DNA of 8,931 nt from the NCBI GenBank assembly GCA_036661515.1, contig JAVWYO010000085.1, positions 1 to 8,931 of the forward strand, given 5' to 3'. The notes beneath the pieces were generated by a model. It did not search any database and had not been told where the DNA came from. It worked only from the letters and a program-made list of their open reading frames with translations. Each line of letters opens with the position of its first letter. Position 1 is the stretch's first letter. The position numbers and the translations under genes were made by a program. Below are positions 5,629-8,931 of this stretch, in pieces. The stretch comes from HGM05232 sp036661515. Lineage in GTDB: Bacteria; Bacteroidota; Bacteroidia; Bacteroidales; Muribaculaceae.

Positions 5629-7221
5629 ATGAAACAATTACTATATAAGGCCAATCAATCTCTTTTAATGCTCTTTACAATACTTTTTTGTGTGAGTTGC
5701 ATTAAGAATGATATTCCGTATCCATCAATTCAAGTAGACTTCCTTTCTATAACGACTATTGGGGAATCTTCGAGTGCTACAATCGATAATAAAAAGCTAA
5801 CAGTAACGCTCAACCTAAACGAAGCCGTAGATTTGACAAACGTTATAATAAGTGATTATACTATTACCGAAGGGGCAAAAGTTATAGACCCCGACCTAAA
5901 GAAGCCACTTAATCTTACAAACCCTGTAAAAGTGACACTGCAACTTTATCAAGATTATGTGTGGACTATTGAGGCCAACCAGCCAATTTCCAGATATTTA
6001 AATCTACAAGGACAAGTTGGAGAATCGTCTATTGACGTTGTTGGCAAACGCGTTACAGCTTATGTTTCTAAAACGGCAGATTTAAAACAGATTTTAGTAA
6101 ATTCTATAAAGCTCGGTCCTTCAGATATATCTACGATGGCACCTAATTTAAATGGACAAGTTGTTGACTTCACGTCTCCTGTTAAAGTAAAAGTAGACCG
6201 ATTTAGCGGAGATGATGAGACATGGACTATATATGTAGAGAGATCTGATGTCTCGGTATCTACTAAAAGTGTAGACGCATGGACTAATGTTATATGGGCT
6301 TATGGGACAGCTCAAGAAGGGGAAAACAACGGATTTGAATACCGCAAGAGTACCGAAACGACGTGGACAAAAGTGCCTAATGAATGGGTAACTACTGCTG
6401 GCGGCTCAATAAAGGCTCGTATTATTCATGCTACGCCAAACACAGAATATACAGTGCGAGCAACATCGGGCGACTTGGTTGGAAACGAAATAACTGTAAC
6501 AACTCACGGAACCATCGAGATTCCTAACGCATCTTTAGACGATTGGTGGCTTGATGGCAAGGTGTGGAACCCATGGGCTAAAGGTGGAACATCGTTTTGG
6601 GACACGGGTAACCGTGGCGCAACCACACTTGGAGATAGTAACTCTATACCTTCTGATGAGACTTGGAATGGAGAATCTGGTCATTCAGCAGAAATGCAAA
6701 CAAAGTTCGTTGGTCTTGGCATGATAGGCAAGTTAGCGGCAGGTAACCTATTTGTTGGTGAATTTATTAGAGTTGATGGTACTAATGGCATTTTAAATTT
6801 AGGAAAAGAATTTAATGGCCGACCTACAAAACTAAAAGGTTATTTTAAATATAAAACTTCTCCTATAAACTACACCACCGGCAATTTAAAATACTTAAAA
6901 GATCGACCAGATACAGCTATCGTATATATGGCTCTTACTGATTGGAATGCGCCTTATGAGATTCGCACCAATCCTAAGAATAGACAATTATTTGACAAGA
7001 CATCACCCGAAGTTATAGCCTACGGTGAAGTTAAATATGGTAACGACATAAATACTTTTACAGAATTTGAAATAAATCTTGATTATCGTGCAACAAATCG
7101 CATTCCTAAATATCTCGTTATAGTTTGCTCTGCAAGTAAATACGGCGATTACTTTACAGGAGGCTCTGGAAGCGTACTCTACCTCGACCATCTGTGGCTC
7201 GAATGGGACTATGCCCAATAA
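5629..7221 (+). CDS. PCMD-domain (putative carbohydrate metabolism domain) surface lipoprotein
   Basis: This 530-residue protein has a lipoprotein signal: a hydrophobic stretch at about 11-22, then CVSC with the lipidated cysteine at residue 24, followed by IKND. The K and D after the cysteine loosely resemble the export signal of Bacteroidota surface lipoproteins. Two related Ig-like repeats follow: about 36-118 (VTLNLNEAVDLTNV, then PVKVTLQLYQDYVWTIEA) and 119-206 (KRVTAYVSKTADLKQI, then PVKVKVDRFSGDDETWTIYV). Each ends in a PVKV...WTI pattern. A fibronectin-III-like module lies at about 215-295 (GFEYRKSTETTWTKVP, NTEYTVRATSG). The C-terminal PCMD domain covers about 299-530 and shows IPNASLDDWW, FWDTGNRGATTLGDSNS, KFVGLGMIGKLAAGN, ALTDWNAPYEIRTNP and ASKYGDYFTGGSGSVLYLDH. 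The PCMD fold is a jelly roll thought to bind glycans; no enzymatic activity is known to me. It probably displays a binding domain at the cell surface, working with the two barrels encoded upstream. Confidence 0.9.
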   Translation: MKQLLYKANQSLLMLFTILFCVSCIKNDIPYPSIQVDFLSITTIGESSSATIDNKKLTVTLNLNEAVDLTNVIISDYTITEGAKVIDPDLKKPLNLTNPVKVTLQLYQDYVWTIEANQPISRYLNLQGQVGESSIDVVGKRVTAYVSKTADLKQILVNSIKLGPSDISTMAPNLNGQVVDFTSPVKVKVDRFSGDDETWTIYVERSDVSVSTKSVDAWTNVIWAYGTAQEGENNGFEYRKSTETTWTKVPNEWVTTAGGSIKARIIHATPNTEYTVRATSGDLVGNEITVTTHGTIEIPNASLDDWWLDGKVWNPWAKGGTSFWDTGNRGATTLGDSNSIPSDETWNGESGHSAEMQTKFVGLGMIGKLAAGNLFVGEFIRVDGTNGILNLGKEFNGRPTKLKGYFKYKTSPINYTTGNLKYLKDRPDTAIVYMALTDWNAPYEIRTNPKNRQLFDKTSPEVIAYGEVKYGNDINTFTEFEINLDYRATNRIPKYLVIVCSASKYGDYFTGGSGSVLYLDHLWLEWDYAQ

Positions 7222-7233
7222 TACATTTAATAA

Positions 7234-7280
7234 AAAATAGGCTATTCAAGAAATTTAAAACTCCTTGAATAGCCTATTTT
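7234..7280. terminator. Strong bidirectional intrinsic terminator
   Basis: A perfect 17-bp inverted repeat pairs AAAATAGGCTATTCAAG (7234-7250) with CTTGAATAGCCTATTTT (7264-7280) around a 13-base loop. The plus-strand flank is U-rich (TTTTAATTTTC), and the minus-strand flank is too (TTTTTATTAAAT). It sits 12 bases after the PCMD stop and 12 bases before the stop of the convergent GHL10 gene, so it should end both transcripts. Confidence 0.92.
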
Positions 7281-7292
7281 AATTTTCTAATA

Positions 7293-8786
7293 TTATAGAT
7301 TCACTTCAATTTCCGCGAAACTTTCACTCTCATTATTTACGCGGTCGAGCGTAGTTACGACATAAGTATATTTTCCTGTTGTACCAGCAGGTATTGTATA
7401 TTGTGGTGAGTAGGTAACAGCCTGAATGGCTTTTGAATCAGATATATCCTCACCCGAACTTTTATCAAAACGATACACCACGTATGCACGTGCCTGTTGC
7501 AATGGGTCTTTTGTCTTTGGAGCATTCCATAATAAAATTGTTTTATCATTTTGCTTATTAGCTCTTAGTTTTTCAACTTTCTCAGGTGCTTTTGAATCAA
7601 TCCATGTATATGCAGGGACAAGAGCTATTGTTGACTGTTGATTACGAGCAAGAGAATCGGCAACACCCATATAGTTTTTTGTTATAGAATAAGCTGGCCA
7701 CCAACAATTACCCTGAACATTTGGGAGTTCACGCGAAAGGCGTATTTTGTGAGCAAGTTGATTCTTATCGGTTGATGGTGCAAGGTCGGGTTTACTCATA
7801 GTCTTATTCACGTCTTGACCATAATACATATGTCGTCCATTAGCATGCTCATTCCACCAATATGCAAGCACTTCGGTTGAGGCCTTCTTGTGTTCCAACT
7901 CCCAATATAATTGAGGAAGCATATAATCGACCCACCCCTCTTTTGTCCATAGAAGGACATCGGCATATAAGGCATCATAATTTTGCAATCCCGACGTTTC
8001 GCTACCCATTGGGTCATTCGTCTTATTTCTCCATATTCCAAATGGGCTAATTCCAAGACGCACCCATGGCTTATTTTCCGTTATCACTTTATGTATTCCT
8101 TCTATAAGAAGATCTACATTATGGCGACGCCAATCTCCACGCTCCATGCCATTACCATATTTTTCATACGAGGCACTATCGGGAAAGTCAACCCCTTCCT
8201 TAGGATAAGGGTAGAAATAATCGTCCATGTGGATAGCATCTACATCATACCGTGTGATAATATCTTTTATCACGTCATCAATAAACTTGCGATTTTCGGG
8301 CAAACCTGGATCAAAATATTTCTTGCCGTCATACGACACAAAACGCTCTGGGTGCTTATTATAAATATGGCTTTTAGCAAGCGACTCTTTAGGAGAAGTC
8401 GTCACACGGTAAGGATTGAGCCACGCGTGCAACTCCATGCCACGAGCATGAGACTCGTCAATCATAAATTGAAGTGGGTCCCACATTGGAGATGGCGCCA
8501 CGCCCGATTTCCCGGTCAAATGTCTACTCCATGGCTCTAAATCCGATGGATAAAGAGCATCGGCCTGTGGACGCACCTGAAAGACTATTGCATTCACCCC
8601 CGCGTCTTGTAGCTTATCTAACTGATCGCAAAGATATTTCTTATTCTCTTCAGTCGATTGTTTTGAATACTGGCTTTGGAACACGGTGTGCATCCAAGCG
8701 CCTCTAAATTCTCTTTTAGGATTTTGTGCTAACGCAACTATTGCGACAAAGCAAAGTGCAGTAATAGATAATAGTATTTTTCTCAT
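7293..8786 (-). CDS. Secreted GHL10-type (DUF187) glycoside hydrolase-like protein with C-terminal FN3-like domain
   Basis: This 497-residue exported protein has a signal peptide (MRKILLSITALCFVAIVALA, cleavage near residue 20-21). There is no lipobox cysteine. Residues 25-385 form the TIM-barrel domain of the glycosyl-hydrolase-like 10 family. It starts with REFRGAWMHTV (25-35), followed by DAGVNAIVFQVRPQADALYPS (61-81), HAWLNPYRV (120-128), DAIHMDDYFYPYP (183-195), GISPFGIWR (245-253), YMLPQLYWE (288-296) and CWWPAYSITKN (361-371). The acidic cluster D187-D189 in the fifth-strand region and E296 are candidate active-site residues by position in the barrel; this is an inference. A fibronectin-III-like module fills about 397-497 (ILLWNAP, YVVYRFDK, YTYVVTTLDRVNNES). 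Family members are predicted to act on cell-wall or surface glycans, but the substrate is not established by the sequence. The length fits the family, and the gene appears intact. Confidence 0.92.
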   Translation of the reverse strand: MRKILLSITALCFVAIVALAQNPKREFRGAWMHTVFQSQYSKQSTEENKKYLCDQLDKLQDAGVNAIVFQVRPQADALYPSDLEPWSRHLTGKSGVAPSPMWDPLQFMIDESHARGMELHAWLNPYRVTTSPKESLAKSHIYNKHPERFVSYDGKKYFDPGLPENRKFIDDVIKDIITRYDVDAIHMDDYFYPYPKEGVDFPDSASYEKYGNGMERGDWRRHNVDLLIEGIHKVITENKPWVRLGISPFGIWRNKTNDPMGSETSGLQNYDALYADVLLWTKEGWVDYMLPQLYWELEHKKASTEVLAYWWNEHANGRHMYYGQDVNKTMSKPDLAPSTDKNQLAHKIRLSRELPNVQGNCWWPAYSITKNYMGVADSLARNQQSTIALVPAYTWIDSKAPEKVEKLRANKQNDKTILLWNAPKTKDPLQQARAYVVYRFDKSSGEDISDSKAIQAVTYSPQYTIPAGTTGKYTYVVTTLDRVNNESESFAEIEVNL

Positions 8787-8835
8787 TATTATAAAAGTGG
8801 GTTAATTGCATATCTGATTTATTATGCGAAACTAC

Positions 8836-8843
8836 CAAAATTA
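8836..8843 (-). promoter_or_regulatory. Candidate -7 element (TAATTTTG) for the GHL10 gene
   Basis: The minus strand reads TAATTTTG, an exact match to TAnnTTTG. It lies 50 bases upstream of the GHL10 ATG, which gives a leader of roughly 40-45 bases. The -33 box is imperfect: TTTA at 17-base spacing instead of TTTG at 19-21. The element begins directly after the possible stop codon of the upstream minus-strand frame, a sensible place for a promoter. Confidence 0.45.
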
Positions 8844-8845
8844 TA

Positions 8846-8931
8846 CTATTTCTCAAAATCTAAATGAACTAAAAAATCAAGATGATGCACAATTGAGGGG
8901 TCAGCCGATATTTCTGGTAGATGAACATAGT
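8846..8931 (-). CDS. Possible C-terminus of an upstream gene (5' end outside window)
   Basis: One minus-strand frame is open from the right edge of the window for 27 codons to a TAG at 8846-8848. The translation YVHLPEISADPSIVHH, ending in LVHLDFEK, has a protein-like residue mix. The other two minus frames contain stops within this stretch. I do not recognise a family, and 27 open codons can arise by chance. If real, it lies just upstream of the GHL10 promoter and ends 59 bases before its start codon. Confidence 0.33.
   Translation of the reverse strand, partial: YVHLPEISADPSIVHHLDFLVHLDFEK

Noticed and set aside
3968..7221. A SusCD-type polysaccharide utilisation locus
   Set aside because: There is no TonB-dependent receptor, no SusD fold, no sensor/regulator and no enzyme in the operon. 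The barrels are far too small to be SusC.
7983..8540. A 185-codon plus-strand open frame opposite the GHL10 gene
   Set aside because: It lies wholly antisense to a well-supported glycoside hydrolase-like gene. Its translation has no recognisable domain and an odd, basic, low-quality composition, as expected for a shadow frame.

Overview
The window looks like a chromosomal segment from a member of the Bacteroidales (Bacteroidota). The evidence is moderate AT richness, gene families typical of that order (a DUF4923-type lipocalin-like protein, a PCMD-domain lipoprotein, a GHL10-type glycoside hydrolase-like protein), AT-rich ribosome-binding regions without clear Shine-Dalgarno sequences, and promoter elements matching the Bacteroides sigma-ABfr consensus TTTG-N19-21-TAnnTTTG. 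The genus cannot be fixed from this sequence alone.

Left end (1-844): the tail of an AAA-type ATPase (RloA/AbiLi-like) is followed 12 bases later by a TOPRIM-fold RloB/AbiLii-like protein. Together they look like an anti-phage pair of the RloAB/AbiL kind. A perfect 13-bp hairpin at 800-844 closes the pair against the convergent gene that follows.

Centre left (866-3554, minus strand): a 670-residue membrane-anchored nucleotide-sugar dehydratase of the FlaA1/WbpM/CapD type is followed downstream by a secreted DUF4923-type protein of unknown function. The dehydratase should feed surface-polysaccharide or protein-glycosylation pathways. No glycosyltransferases or capsule regulators lie beside it here.

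Divergent gap (3555-3967): 413 bases hold a minus-strand -7 element for the dehydratase, an excellent plus-strand sigma-ABfr promoter for the next operon, and a 69-codon minus-strand open frame without an ATG that may be the remnant of a lost gene.

Centre right (3968-7221, plus strand): a tight three-gene operon encodes two homologous secreted outer-membrane beta-barrel proteins and a PCMD-domain surface lipoprotein. Gaps between genes are 3 and 14 bases. It looks like one cell-envelope module, possibly a glycan-binding one, whose mechanism I do not know. This is the best candidate in the window for an under-described system.

Right end (7222-8931): a strong bidirectional terminator (17-bp perfect stem) separates the operon from a convergent secreted GHL10-type (DUF187) glycoside hydrolase-like gene, which has a candidate promoter upstream. 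Beyond that, the last 86 bases may carry the C-terminus of another minus-strand gene. I saw no tRNA, rRNA, CRISPR array, insertion sequence or phage gene.
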